A stretch of DNA of 64,000 bases, from the NCBI GenBank assembly GCA_036652795.1, contig JAVVVD010000003.1:1-64000 (forward strand), read 5' to 3'. The position numbers and the translations under genes are program-made. Below, piece after piece: positions 53,772 to 61,872 of this stretch. Source of the DNA: JAVVVD01 sp036652795. GTDB taxonomy: Bacteria; Bacillota; Clostridia; Christensenellales; CAG-138. Each line of letters begins with the position of its first letter. The stretch's first letter is position 1. The notes below the pieces were generated by a model. That model searched no databases and was not told the origin of the DNA. It saw only the letters and a program-made list of their open reading frames with translations.

Positions 53772-54401
53772 ATATGCGAATCATCAAACCATACACCTCA
53801 GCTGCTTAGGCCGAGTAATAACATCCGCTTCTGCCGCGGTCTTTCGCCGCGTTCCTATGCACCCAGTGGTTTTATTGCATGGATTGACGCATCGATGCTA
53901 GTCGCCTATAACGATTGTTGTGCAGCCTTCGGAATGCCCATATACGCCACTGGTTTCCACAATTTATCCAGCGGATCACATCCGGCAGGTTCGGCACATT
54001 ATGCCGGGCTAGCATTCGATATGGGGCAGGGACTTGATGATAATGAACTGCATATATTGCGCAAGCTGTGTTTTGAGTTCTTTGATTATGTGCAGCCCAA
54101 CTATCTGACCCCCAGATGGGTACACGCTGAGCTGTTTGCAAAGGATTTGTGCGGTTATTTTTCTTATCCGTTCCTTGAAATCGGAAGCTTCGGCACGCAT
54201 GTTTATTTATTGCAGGACGCGCTTTGCCTTTCAGGCTTTCCAATCGCTCTTACAGGCCGATTCGGCACGGACACACACGATGCGCTATGTCGCTTCTGCT
54301 ACGAAAACGCACTATCGGTAACGTCTGGTCTTGTCGACTGTTCCGTATGGCAGGCGCTGATGGGCAAGGTTATATCCGTCAACCATAAAATAATAACATA
54401 A
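53757..54401 (+). CDS. M15-like D,D-carboxypeptidase domain with peptidoglycan-binding domain
   Basis: The 214-residue protein has an M15-type zinc signature SAHYAGLAFD (about 78-87, the SxHxxGxAxD pattern) and the third ligand in PRWVHAE (His about 121), followed by a PG_binding_1-like domain (about 135-205; GTHVYLLQDALCLSGF and GRFGTDTHDALCRF). It probably trims peptide stems of peptidoglycan. No signal peptide is visible, and the ATG is buried in the preceding terminator stem with only AAAGG nearby. The real start or export route is therefore uncertain. Confidence 0.75.
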   Translation: MAHVFICESSNHTPQLLRPSNNIRFCRGLSPRSYAPSGFIAWIDASMLVAYNDCCAAFGMPIYATGFHNLSSGSHPAGSAHYAGLAFDMGQGLDDNELHILRKLCFEFFDYVQPNYLTPRWVHAELFAKDLCGYFSYPFLEIGSFGTHVYLLQDALCLSGFPIALTGRFGTDTHDALCRFCYENALSVTSGLVDCSVWQALMGKVISVNHKIIT

Positions 54402-54417
54402 GCCGAGCAGGCGTTTT

Positions 54418-55092
54418 TCAGATTATTCCACGCGCATAAAGTGCATCCAGCGTCGCTGCGGCTATTGCCTCCACAGCAAGGAACGCTCCGGCCTTCATGC
54501 ATGGCACAACTATTATCTCCCTATAGCGTGCCGCACACTCAAGATATTTATCTCTCGCGCGCTGCTGTATACCGCGCGAAGCCTCATATACATCTTTTCT
54601 GTCGCCAACATATTCTCTAAATCCCTTTTGGGTAATGTTCGTCTGCGCCTGCCGGGTATCCACATCATAAAAGATTATGGCATCAGGCCGCGGCAGACCA
54701 AAATGCCCATATTCCAGTTCGAACACCCAATCCACTATCTCCGGCTTACCAAGATCTATGTCGCGTATGCTCTGGTATACTGCGTTTGAAAGCACAAAGC
54801 GGTTAATGATTAGCACGTCAGCATCGCCATCATGATAGTCCTTGAAATCCTCAAACCTATCCAGGGCAAACCACAGCGCCATGCTCTTACCGTCCACTTC
54901 GCTGGCCGACACCCCATCTGCACTGGATAGCAACTTACCCACCTGCCTGCCAAAAAAGCTTTCATAGCACGGATATTCACGCGTGGCCACATCAAGTCCA
55001 CGCGCGCACAACGCATCATGCAGCATGGCAAACTGCACGCTCTTGCCGCTGCCGTCTATGCCTTCTATCGCTATTACCTTAGTCTTTCCCAT
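54418..55092 (-). CDS. tmk: Thymidylate kinase
   Basis: The 224-residue kinase phosphorylates dTMP to dTDP. The P-loop is GIDGSGKS (about 11-18), the nucleotide-binding ALDRFED follows, and NRFVLSNAVYQ replaces the usual DRY-x-x-S segment. It overlaps the hflX end by 14 bases and is translated with it. Length is normal. Confidence 0.92.
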   Translation of the reverse strand: MGKTKVIAIEGIDGSGKSVQFAMLHDALCARGLDVATREYPCYESFFGRQVGKLLSSADGVSASEVDGKSMALWFALDRFEDFKDYHDGDADVLIINRFVLSNAVYQSIRDIDLGKPEIVDWVFELEYGHFGLPRPDAIIFYDVDTRQAQTNITQKGFREYVGDRKDVYEASRGIQQRARDKYLECAARYREIIVVPCMKAGAFLAVEAIAAATLDALYARGII

Positions 55093-56866
55093 CGGTTACA
55101 TCCCCCAGTATCCGTTTTAATCGCCACATAGTTGCATCATCCATCTGCGCTTTAACGAGTGTACCGCCGTCCTGATGCACTTCTTCCAATATAAGTCCGT
55201 CTGTTCGCAGCAGCGTCATTGCCTCATATTTATCATATGGTATAACGAGCTCCACCGTAGTGCGAACGCTGTTTAACATCTGTTCAACCCTATCCAGCAA
55301 CGCCTCCATACCCTCTCCCGTCTTTGCGCTGATTAGGCAGGCTCCGTTAGCGTGTGGTGGCTCTGTAAGCTTATCTATCTTGTTATACACGTTTATGCGC
55401 GCAGTATCTCCCGCCTTGAGTTTAAGCAGCACATCCTCCACCACTGCCATCTGACTATCATAATAGGATGACGAGCAATCGACCACATGTAGTATCAGAT
55501 CTGCCGCCGTGACCTCCTCCAATGTGGATTTAAACGCCTCCACAAGGTCATGCGGCAGCTTGTTGATAAAGCCCACCGTATCTGAAATCAAAGCCAGTGT
55601 TCCGTGCGGGAATTGTACCTGCCGCACAACCGGGTCAAGCGTGGCAAACAACTTATCCTCCGCAAGAACTCCGGCGTTGGTGAGCGCGTTTAGCAATGTT
55701 GACTTGCCTGCGTTTGTATACCCTACAAGCGCAACAAGCGGCGCTATATTGCGTTCCCTACGTTCCCGACGCAAACCGCGCTGCTTTTCTATCTCATAGA
55801 GTTCTTCTTTAAGCTCCGTTATGCGGCTACGAATACGCCGGCGGTCTATCTCCAGCTTTTTTTCACCTGGGCCGCGCGTACCTATTCCTGCGCCTTGCCG
55901 TGATAGCACCGTACCCTGTCCCAATAATCTTGGCAGTCTATATTTGAGCTGTGCAAGTTCAACCTGCAACTTACCCTCGCGGGATTGGGCCCGGGATGCG
56001 AATATATCCAATATCAATGCAGTGCGGTCAATCACTCGTGCGCCTATTATGGATTCAAGATTCCTTATCTGCACTGCGCTAAGCTCATCATCGAATATAA
56101 ACAGCTCCGCTTCCAGCTCACTACCCAGCAAAGAAAGTTCCTCAGCCTTGCCGCTGCCTATATACGTCGCATTATCCACATCCCTGCGGCGCTGCAAAAC
56201 GCGCCCTACCACCTGTGCGCCCGCTGTTGCCGCAAGTTCTGCAAGCTCTGCAATCGTATCGTATCCTTCGTTATTCTCTATCCCCACAAGCACAGCGCGC
56301 TCGGGCCTTGCCTCATCCACAGCCTTTGTGCCGCTTTTAAGCCGTGTATCGGCATTGCGTATCTCTTTGATCAGCTCGCTCTGCGGCAGCTTATACGGGC
56401 GCATAGGCCCGAATATTATTACCTGCCGTTCTTCGCCCAACATATCGCCAAGATATCCCGCATACAGCGCGCCCATGCTGCCATCATCATTCACACCTAA
56501 CGCAGCCATGCAGTCAAGCCGCATACTGCGCAGAGTACCAATATCCACTCCGGACAAGCGTCCATCGCCATTGGGATGAGTATGTATGCAGCGCACCCCG
56601 CAAAGCCTGTCCTCATTTCTGGAAAGCCGCATATTTGGCATATTCACCTTGCCCGAATCCCCTATAGACACATCCACTATCCGTCCATCGCGCGATATGT
56701 ATACAGATATTTCGCGCCGCAGCTTTGCTGTAAACCTTGCAAGCAGCTCAAGCATCTCAAAGGGTGCAAACTCGCTCGCATCCATCGTATAATCATACAA
56801 GGCAGCCATTTCATTGAGCAGCGTCGTCTTTATTCCGTCCGTATTCCCATTTACCTTATCTGCCAT
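55079..56866 (-). CDS. hflX: HflX-type ribosome-associated GTPase with N-terminal JAMM-like extension
   Basis: A 595-residue GTPase, about 170 residues longer than E. coli HflX. The HflX core is at about 185-595: IGSGKAEEL, GRGTRGPGEKKLE-like glycine region (GAGIGTRGPGEKKLE), then G1 GYTNAGKST, G3 DTVGF, G4 NKID and G5 SAK. HflX splits or rescues stalled ribosomes. The extra N-terminus has HTHPNGDGRLSGVD (His95, His97, Ser105, Asp108), which fits the JAMM metalloprotease pattern HxH-x7-SxxD. GAGGG precedes the ATG at 56866. Confidence 0.93.
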   Translation of the reverse strand: MADKVNGNTDGIKTTLLNEMAALYDYTMDASEFAPFEMLELLARFTAKLRREISVYISRDGRIVDVSIGDSGKVNMPNMRLSRNEDRLCGVRCIHTHPNGDGRLSGVDIGTLRSMRLDCMAALGVNDDGSMGALYAGYLGDMLGEERQVIIFGPMRPYKLPQSELIKEIRNADTRLKSGTKAVDEARPERAVLVGIENNEGYDTIAELAELAATAGAQVVGRVLQRRRDVDNATYIGSGKAEELSLLGSELEAELFIFDDELSAVQIRNLESIIGARVIDRTALILDIFASRAQSREGKLQVELAQLKYRLPRLLGQGTVLSRQGAGIGTRGPGEKKLEIDRRRIRSRITELKEELYEIEKQRGLRRERRERNIAPLVALVGYTNAGKSTLLNALTNAGVLAEDKLFATLDPVVRQVQFPHGTLALISDTVGFINKLPHDLVEAFKSTLEEVTAADLILHVVDCSSSYYDSQMAVVEDVLLKLKAGDTARINVYNKIDKLTEPPHANGACLISAKTGEGMEALLDRVEQMLNSVRTTVELVIPYDKYEAMTLLRTDGLILEEVHQDGGTLVKAQMDDATMWRLKRILGDVTDGKD

Positions 56867-57002
56867 ACAACCCTCGCTTATCAAAATTACGTTTATTATA
56901 GTATTATCTCAAAAGGGATTTGATATTTCAGCCATCGTTCCCGATTCTTTCAAAAGGAGTTGGAAGGCGGATATATGTTCCTTATGGCGCACAATAAACG
57001 CA

Positions 57003-58343
57003 TTATACATGGTTATTATAGCATAATTTCCCTCTTGCGCCCACTGCCGCGCACACTTTTGGCCCCAACACCATCATCATTATTATGTTTGGCAGCGCCA
57101 TAAGCGAATCCAGTGTTTCGCCAACCCTCCACACAGCGGATACACGCATAGGCGCACCAATTATAAGGCACAGTATGAACACCGCACGATATACCCATAC
57201 CCATTTATCCGGTAAAAGGAATTCAGCGCACCGTACCCCATAAAACGACCAGCCAAGTATCGCCGTAAATGCAAATAACATTATGGACACAGCAAGAAAT
57301 GGCCGTGCAAATCCAGAGAATGCCGTTGCAAGCGCCGCACCGGCAATATTCATCCCATCCGCGTCCATGTTACCATATGGAATAGGCACGCCTGAGCAAA
57401 GTATCATAAAGCCTGTAAGCGTGCACAGCACCATAGTGTCCACAAATACCTCAACTATACCCAGCATCCCCTGCGCTTTTGCCGTGCACTCCGCTGAGGC
57501 ATGGGCGATAGGGCTGCTGCCCATGCCAGCCTCATGCGTAAACACGCCACGTATAACTCCGCACTTTAGGGTTTGAATAAATGTAAAGCCGGCTATTCCG
57601 CCTGCCGCCGGCCGAAGCGTGCCGAATGCCGAGCGCATTATCAGCATAAACATCTCCGGTAGCACGCTGATATTTGGTATTATCACAGTCAGCGTAGCAA
57701 CGATATACAATATGCTCATAAATGGAACAAGCATAGCCGTTGCATGCGTAATTCGATTAAGTCCGCCAAACGTTATCACCGCCACAGCAACGGCCACAAT
57801 CGCGCCTACTGTAATATCCACCATAGGCGCACTGACTCCTGTTGCCTCGCTTACCGCCGCAGCTATGGTGTTCACCTGCACCATGTTCCCCGCACCCAGC
57901 GCTGCACCCATGCCGAATATACAGAACAACACCGCCATAAAGCCAAAGCGCTTATCCATTCCATATTTAATGCAGTACATCGCCCCACCCACGCGCTCAG
58001 CGCGCTTGTTTACCGTGCGGTAACGCACTGCCAGCACCACCTCAAGATACTTCGTAGCCATACCCAATAGCGCACTTATCCACATCCAAAACAACGCGCC
58101 TGGGCCACCTATGGCCAAAGCCGAAGCCACCCCTGCAATATTGCCTGTACCCACAGAGCCTGCAAGCGCTGTGCTCAGCGCTTCAAACGGTGTTACCCCG
58201 CTATGCTGCCTGACGCCGCGCCCTAACATAGATCTGAATATTCCCCGCGCATCGCAAAATTGCACAAAGCGCGTGATGTATGTAAAATACACCCCGCTTA
58301 TCAGCAGAAATGCCGACATTATAAGATTGAATTCCTCGTACAT
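57003..58343 (-). CDS. Sodium:alanine/glycine symporter (AGCS family)
   Basis: The 446-residue transporter has about ten membrane helices. AGCS signatures are TALAGSVGTGNIAGVASALAIGGPGALFWMW (start TALAGSVGTGNIAG, about 57-70), GMGAALGAGNMVQVN and FTHEAGMGSSPIAHA. It imports alanine or glycine with sodium. The ATG directly follows the terminator hairpin of the upstream gene, whose 3' arm also supplies the AGGGGT ribosome binding site. Confidence 0.94.
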   Translation of the reverse strand: MYEEFNLIMSAFLLISGVYFTYITRFVQFCDARGIFRSMLGRGVRQHSGVTPFEALSTALAGSVGTGNIAGVASALAIGGPGALFWMWISALLGMATKYLEVVLAVRYRTVNKRAERVGGAMYCIKYGMDKRFGFMAVLFCIFGMGAALGAGNMVQVNTIAAAVSEATGVSAPMVDITVGAIVAVAVAVITFGGLNRITHATAMLVPFMSILYIVATLTVIIPNISVLPEMFMLIMRSAFGTLRPAAGGIAGFTFIQTLKCGVIRGVFTHEAGMGSSPIAHASAECTAKAQGMLGIVEVFVDTMVLCTLTGFMILCSGVPIPYGNMDADGMNIAGAALATAFSGFARPFLAVSIMLFAFTAILGWSFYGVRCAEFLLPDKWVWVYRAVFILCLIIGAPMRVSAVWRVGETLDSLMALPNIIMMMVLGPKVCAAVGARGKLCYNNHV

Positions 58344-58377
58344 AAAAGCAACACCCCTGCAAGCTTATGCAGGGGTG
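58344..58377 (-). terminator. Hairpin between the beta-propeller and symporter genes
   Basis: A 10-bp stem (CACCCCTGCA/TGCAGGGGTG) with a 6-base loop is followed by TTGCTTTT on the minus strand. It lies 15 bases after the propeller gene stop, and its T run abuts the symporter ATG, so it can terminate or sequester the ribosome binding site. Confidence 0.75.
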
Positions 58378-58392
58378 CTGTTGTTATATTAC

Positions 58393-60171
58393 TTATTTGA
58401 GCTTAATACCATATATCTTGGATTTACGCGTCCCTATTACTATCATGTTGTCAAAGGCTGCCGGGCTTGCCTCGAAGTTGCCCTCCAACTCCAGCTTATC
58501 AAGCAGTGTACCATCCTTGCCGTCAAACAGATACATCTTACCCGCCGAGTCAAACGTTACTACATAGCCATTTCCCACATCGTCATACATCACTATCGGC
58601 GATGACCATGAATATCCGTCAAGGTTTTTCTTCCATCTTTCGGCACCAGTATTCTTATCATATGCAACTATTATTCCGTGCGTATCTATATCTATGGTCT
58701 TTGCATAGTTTACAAATACAAGATCACTGAGGTTGTTTTTGCCTATCGCCGCGGTGTCCTGTATACCGCCTGAAATGTTGCTGTTACGAGAGCAGCGATA
58801 TGGCTCCGACTTCCATTCGATTTCGCCCGTTATACCGTTTATCTTCCAGAATGGGATATACCCTGTATCGTTGCCATCAGCCATCCAGTGCAGCGATGTT
58901 CCAATGTAGATATATGGCGTACGCGTCTTCTCATCCACCTCAAACACAGGCGTACAGTTGGTATCATCCAGCACATCCTGAATCCACACCACCTGCATCG
59001 TATTTGTATCTATGCACAACAGGTCGCCGCAATTATCTGAAACATACATGTAGTTGCGCCAGATTATCGGGCTGGATTCAAAGCCAAGCCAATAGGTGTT
59101 ATTTTCAAGCCCCTTGCGTGAGCGCTCCGTGGTATAGCGCCACTTCATAATATCTGTGGGATTTACGCTTATCGTACCTGCTTGCTCGTCATATAACGTG
59201 TTGAGTTTAAACTGGTATATTATTCCTGATTCCGATGCGTACGTAACCATATCACTGCCTGCATGCACCAGCGTGGCAGCATCGAACGCCTTGAATGAGC
59301 GATGCGCAAACGGATCGTCGGCACCATAGCTGTATAGTTTCTTTCCGTCTATAAGGCTGAATATCATGTTTTGAGCATGACCGTTTGGGCCGTCATCGCC
59401 TGCGCCAACGTACAACAGCGGATAGCCGCGCGGATCAAGGCTGCCTGAACCCTTGAACGTCCACTGTCCGTTTATTTTATCGCGGGTGGACTCTCCATCA
59501 TTCAGATCGTAGAAGTAAATGTATCCGTTCTCCGTAGCATATATTACCTCAATCAATCCATCCTTGCTCTTTTTGCCGTCGAATATATTCATCACGCGGC
59601 GCGTGGATTCCGGCCAACGCACTATCAATGGCTGGCCCGTCCAGCCGCAGCCGAACCATGATCCATCGCTTGGATTGCCCTTGGCTATTGTTCCAGGAAT
59701 ATCCTTGGCCCACACCACCTCAAGCTTTTTTTCACTCACAGCGCCCGCCGTGCCGTAGGTAGGATCACTTCTAAAATTATTGCCACGGAATGTGATAACG
59801 CCTTCCATGTTACTATATTCGTTTGTTTCACCAAAGCTCAGATCAGCTGGAGCCGTATAGCTGCTTATTGATTCTCCGTTAAGCTGCATTTCCGGCTGTA
59901 ATCCGAAGTTTTCCGCCTTTGTGCCGTCTACCGCCGCAGGATTTGGTATTGGCGGTAGCGTTGGCGTTGGCACAGGCGTAGGTTCCGGCGTTTCCGTTGG
60001 ATCTTCTCCAAACCACCCGTCTATACCCGGCTTTTGGCCGCCATTGGGCATTTTGCTTTGGCAACTGTTTGTTATTAGCAAAATAGCAAGCACTAGCGCG
60101 ATTATGAACAGCACCAGTATTGTTATTGCACGTGCTATGCGTTTGCTTCGCCTTATAGTCTGTTTTCTCAT
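58393..60171 (-). CDS. Membrane-anchored PQQ-like beta-propeller protein
   Basis: The 592-residue protein has a basic N-terminus, one membrane helix (about 13-35), a Pro/Thr-rich linker (about 56-76) and then PQQ/YVTN-type propeller repeats (about 130-590; units such as GYIYFYDLNDG, GIIVAYDKNTGAERWKK and GKMYLFDGKDGTLLDKL). No quinone-dehydrogenase residues are evident, so it is probably an extracellular binding or assembly protein. GAGG precedes the ATG. Confidence 0.88.
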   Translation of the reverse strand: MRKQTIRRSKRIARAITILVLFIIALVLAILLITNSCQSKMPNGGQKPGIDGWFGEDPTETPEPTPVPTPTLPPIPNPAAVDGTKAENFGLQPEMQLNGESISSYTAPADLSFGETNEYSNMEGVITFRGNNFRSDPTYGTAGAVSEKKLEVVWAKDIPGTIAKGNPSDGSWFGCGWTGQPLIVRWPESTRRVMNIFDGKKSKDGLIEVIYATENGYIYFYDLNDGESTRDKINGQWTFKGSGSLDPRGYPLLYVGAGDDGPNGHAQNMIFSLIDGKKLYSYGADDPFAHRSFKAFDAATLVHAGSDMVTYASESGIIYQFKLNTLYDEQAGTISVNPTDIMKWRYTTERSRKGLENNTYWLGFESSPIIWRNYMYVSDNCGDLLCIDTNTMQVVWIQDVLDDTNCTPVFEVDEKTRTPYIYIGTSLHWMADGNDTGYIPFWKINGITGEIEWKSEPYRCSRNSNISGGIQDTAAIGKNNLSDLVFVNYAKTIDIDTHGIIVAYDKNTGAERWKKNLDGYSWSSPIVMYDDVGNGYVVTFDSAGKMYLFDGKDGTLLDKLELEGNFEASPAAFDNMIVIGTRKSKIYGIKLK

Positions 60172-60383
60172 CCGTTAATTACCTCATATTTTCGGTCATT
60201 TTCCGCTCCGATTACGCAAAACTCCGTGATATTGCACGTAAGATTATACTCTAATTCTACTTTATGGGCAACATCATTAACGAGGTTGTTCACTAATGGC
60301 GCATTGTTTACAAATCGGTAAATATATAGCCTGACTATCAATATTCCTCGCTATCCGATAGAGCCAATCATCAAGCGGCAATA

Positions 60384-60566
60384 TCAAGCAACCTTGCTTA
60401 CCGCCTCATCACGAAGATCGCACACATAGAGCCTGCGCTTTGACTTTTTCACAAACGCTGTCTGCCTGCTTTTACGCGTTGTACGCCGCATCAACACAGA
60501 CGCACACATTATGCCCAAAATTATGCCCGGAACCATAAAAGTAAAAAATAAGCCAAAGTAGTTCAT
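60384..60566 (-). CDS. Small single-helix membrane protein
   Basis: A 60-residue protein with one membrane helix (about 5-25) and a strongly basic tail (RRTTRKSRQTAFVKKSKRR). AAAGGGG lies seven bases before the ATG, which supports expression. It is divergent from the LexA-like operon, and an 18-base repeat element sits 25 bases upstream of its start. Function unknown. Confidence 0.55.
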   Translation of the reverse strand: MNYFGLFFTFMVPGIILGIMCASVLMRRTTRKSRQTAFVKKSKRRLYVCDLRDEAVSKVA

Positions 60567-60590
60567 GATAAGCCCCTTTCAGATGCTGTG

Positions 60591-60608
60591 ATTTCTTTTT
60601 AGGATACA
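60591..60608 (+). repeat. 18-bp direct repeat, copy 1
   Basis: ATTTCTTTTTAGGATACA is identical to the copy at 60741-60758, with a spacing of exactly 150 bases. It lies just upstream of the divergent 60384-60566 gene. It is a candidate operator half for the LexA-like protein. Confidence 0.8.
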
Positions 60609-60731
60609 TTATGCACATAACTCAGGTATCGCGCCTGTAAACTATTGCTCTTTTATGCCTGTAAACAGATTATAGTATCTTATTCCGATACTGTCAATCC
60701 TATTTATGGTACTTTACCTGCTAAATTTTGC

Positions 60732-60760
60732 TTGATTAGTATTTCTTTTTAGGATACAAT
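60732..60760 (+). promoter_or_regulatory. Predicted promoter of the small zinc protein / LexA-like operon
   Basis: TTGATT and TACAAT are separated by 17 bases. The second 18-bp repeat (60741-60758) fills the spacer and most of the -10, so a protein bound there would block RNA polymerase. Confidence 0.7.
60741..60758 (+). repeat. 18-bp direct repeat, copy 2 (in promoter)
   Basis: Identical to 60591-60608 and in the same orientation. It overlaps the promoter at 60732-60760. The stretch between the two copies (60609-60740) shows nothing else. Confidence 0.8.
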
Positions 60761-60788
60761 ATAATTGAAAAAAAGGAGATAGAAATTA

Positions 60789-61010
60789 ATGCGAACGGAA
60801 GAAGAAATGAAAAGGCTGACAATGCCAATAAGGGCGACGGTTCCGCAATGCGCGAAGTGCGCTCTGTTTCAGACGCCGGGCGAAAGCAGGATGCTCACTT
60901 GCAAGGCGTTCCCGAACGGGATACCAAAGGAGCTGATGTTAAACAAAGTGGATCACTTCAAGGAAAACTACCCGGGGGACAACGGAACACTGGGAAAACC
61001 GAAGAATTAA
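60789..61010 (+). CDS. Small Cys-rich protein, probable zinc binder
   Basis: A 73-residue protein with Cys21, Cys24, Cys38 and His56 as likely zinc ligands (CAKC...LTCKAFPNGIPKEL...DHFKENYPGDNG). The CKAFPNGIP and YPGDNG blocks recall a widespread Firmicutes small protein of unknown function. AAGGAGATAG precedes the ATG. It is the first gene of a two-gene unit with the LexA-like repressor, 35 bases upstream of it. Confidence 0.78.
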   Translation: MRTEEEMKRLTMPIRATVPQCAKCALFQTPGESRMLTCKAFPNGIPKELMLNKVDHFKENYPGDNGTLGKPKN

Positions 61011-61045
61011 AGCCGCATACAAATAAACATATGTTGGAGGATTGC

Positions 61046-61675
61046 ATGGATCGTTTAAAGGAATTGCGTTTGAAGCGCGGCATCACCCAGGACGAGCTTG
61101 GCCATATGCTCGGCGTACAAAAAGCCGCTATATGCAAATATGAAACAGGGCGTGTGTCATTGCCAAATGAAATTCTTATGAAGCTGTGCAACATATTCAA
61201 CGTATCGGCGGATCATCTTTTGGGCCGTGACAGCGTTAACCCGCTGTTTAAAAGCGCCGGCAACCTATCCTCCGCCTTTATGCCGGTTATCGATACCGTG
61301 GGCGTGCCACTTGTTGGTAAGGTCCATGCCGGTATGCCAATACTTGCGAATGAAAACATAACCGAATACATACCATTGCCGGCAAATGATGTTTCGGTTG
61401 GCGAGTACTTTTATATGGAAGTAGAAGGCGACTGCATGACCGGCGAATATATCCCCGAGGGCGCGCTGGTGCTGATACGGCTACAATCCCGCGTTGAAAA
61501 TGGGCAGATTGCAGTCGTACGTCTTGATGATGAAGTGCTACTGCGCAAGGTCAAATGGATGGATGAGCATCTGATACTTATCCCCGCCAACATCAAATAT
61601 GAACCACTTATCGTTACAGGCGGAGATGTAGAGATAGTTGGTCGCGTTGTTGAAGTGCGTATACGCGGATTATAA
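61046..61675 (+). CDS. LexA/S24-like HTH repressor with substituted catalytic residues
   Basis: The 209-residue protein has an XRE-type HTH (about 1-58; GITQDELGHMLGVQKAAICKYETG) and an S24 peptidase-like C-terminus. The self-cleavage site Ala95-Gly96 is kept (KVHAGMP). The nucleophile Ser is Cys130 (EGDCM), and the catalytic Lys position reads Arg167 followed by Lys168 (DDEVLLRKVK). It may be cleavage-defective or use a cysteine nucleophile. GGAGG is five bases before the ATG. It probably controls its own operon through the repeats at 60591 and 60741. Confidence 0.88.
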   Translation: MDRLKELRLKRGITQDELGHMLGVQKAAICKYETGRVSLPNEILMKLCNIFNVSADHLLGRDSVNPLFKSAGNLSSAFMPVIDTVGVPLVGKVHAGMPILANENITEYIPLPANDVSVGEYFYMEVEGDCMTGEYIPEGALVLIRLQSRVENGQIAVVRLDDEVLLRKVKWMDEHLILIPANIKYEPLIVTGGDVEIVGRVVEVRIRGL

Positions 61676-61680
61676 TGTTA

Positions 61681-61709
61681 TTATACATATGTTTTGTATG
61701 CACTAAAAT
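61681..61709 (+). promoter_or_regulatory. First promoter of the tRNA cluster
   Basis: TTATAC and TAAAAT are spaced by 17 bases. The segment GTTTTGTATGCACTAAAAT is repeated with few changes in the second promoter. Confidence 0.5.
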
Positions 61710-61734
61710 GCGCTGAAAATCCGCTTGTTTACCC

Positions 61735-61763
61735 TTGACAACGTGTTTCGTATGCGCTACAAT
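61735..61763 (+). promoter_or_regulatory. Second promoter of the tRNA cluster
   Basis: A perfect TTGACA and TACAAT with a 17-base spacer, 33 bases before tRNA-Gly. It shares the GTTTCGTATGC core with the first promoter. Confidence 0.85.
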
Positions 61764-61796
61764 ATCCAAGTGCGAAAAAGATTGCAATCTTTTCCT

Positions 61797-61872
61797 GCGG
61801 GAGTAGCTCATTCGGTAGAGCGCCGCCTTGCCAAGGCGGAGGTGGCGGGTTCGAACCCCGTCTCCCGCTCCA
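61797..61872 (+). tRNA. tRNA-Gly (anticodon GCC)
   Basis: A 76-base cloverleaf: acceptor GCGGGAG/CTCCCGC, D arm, anticodon stem CCGCC/GGCGG with loop TTGCCAA, and T arm GGCGGGTTCGAACCCCG-type. The CCA end is encoded. Confidence 0.97.
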
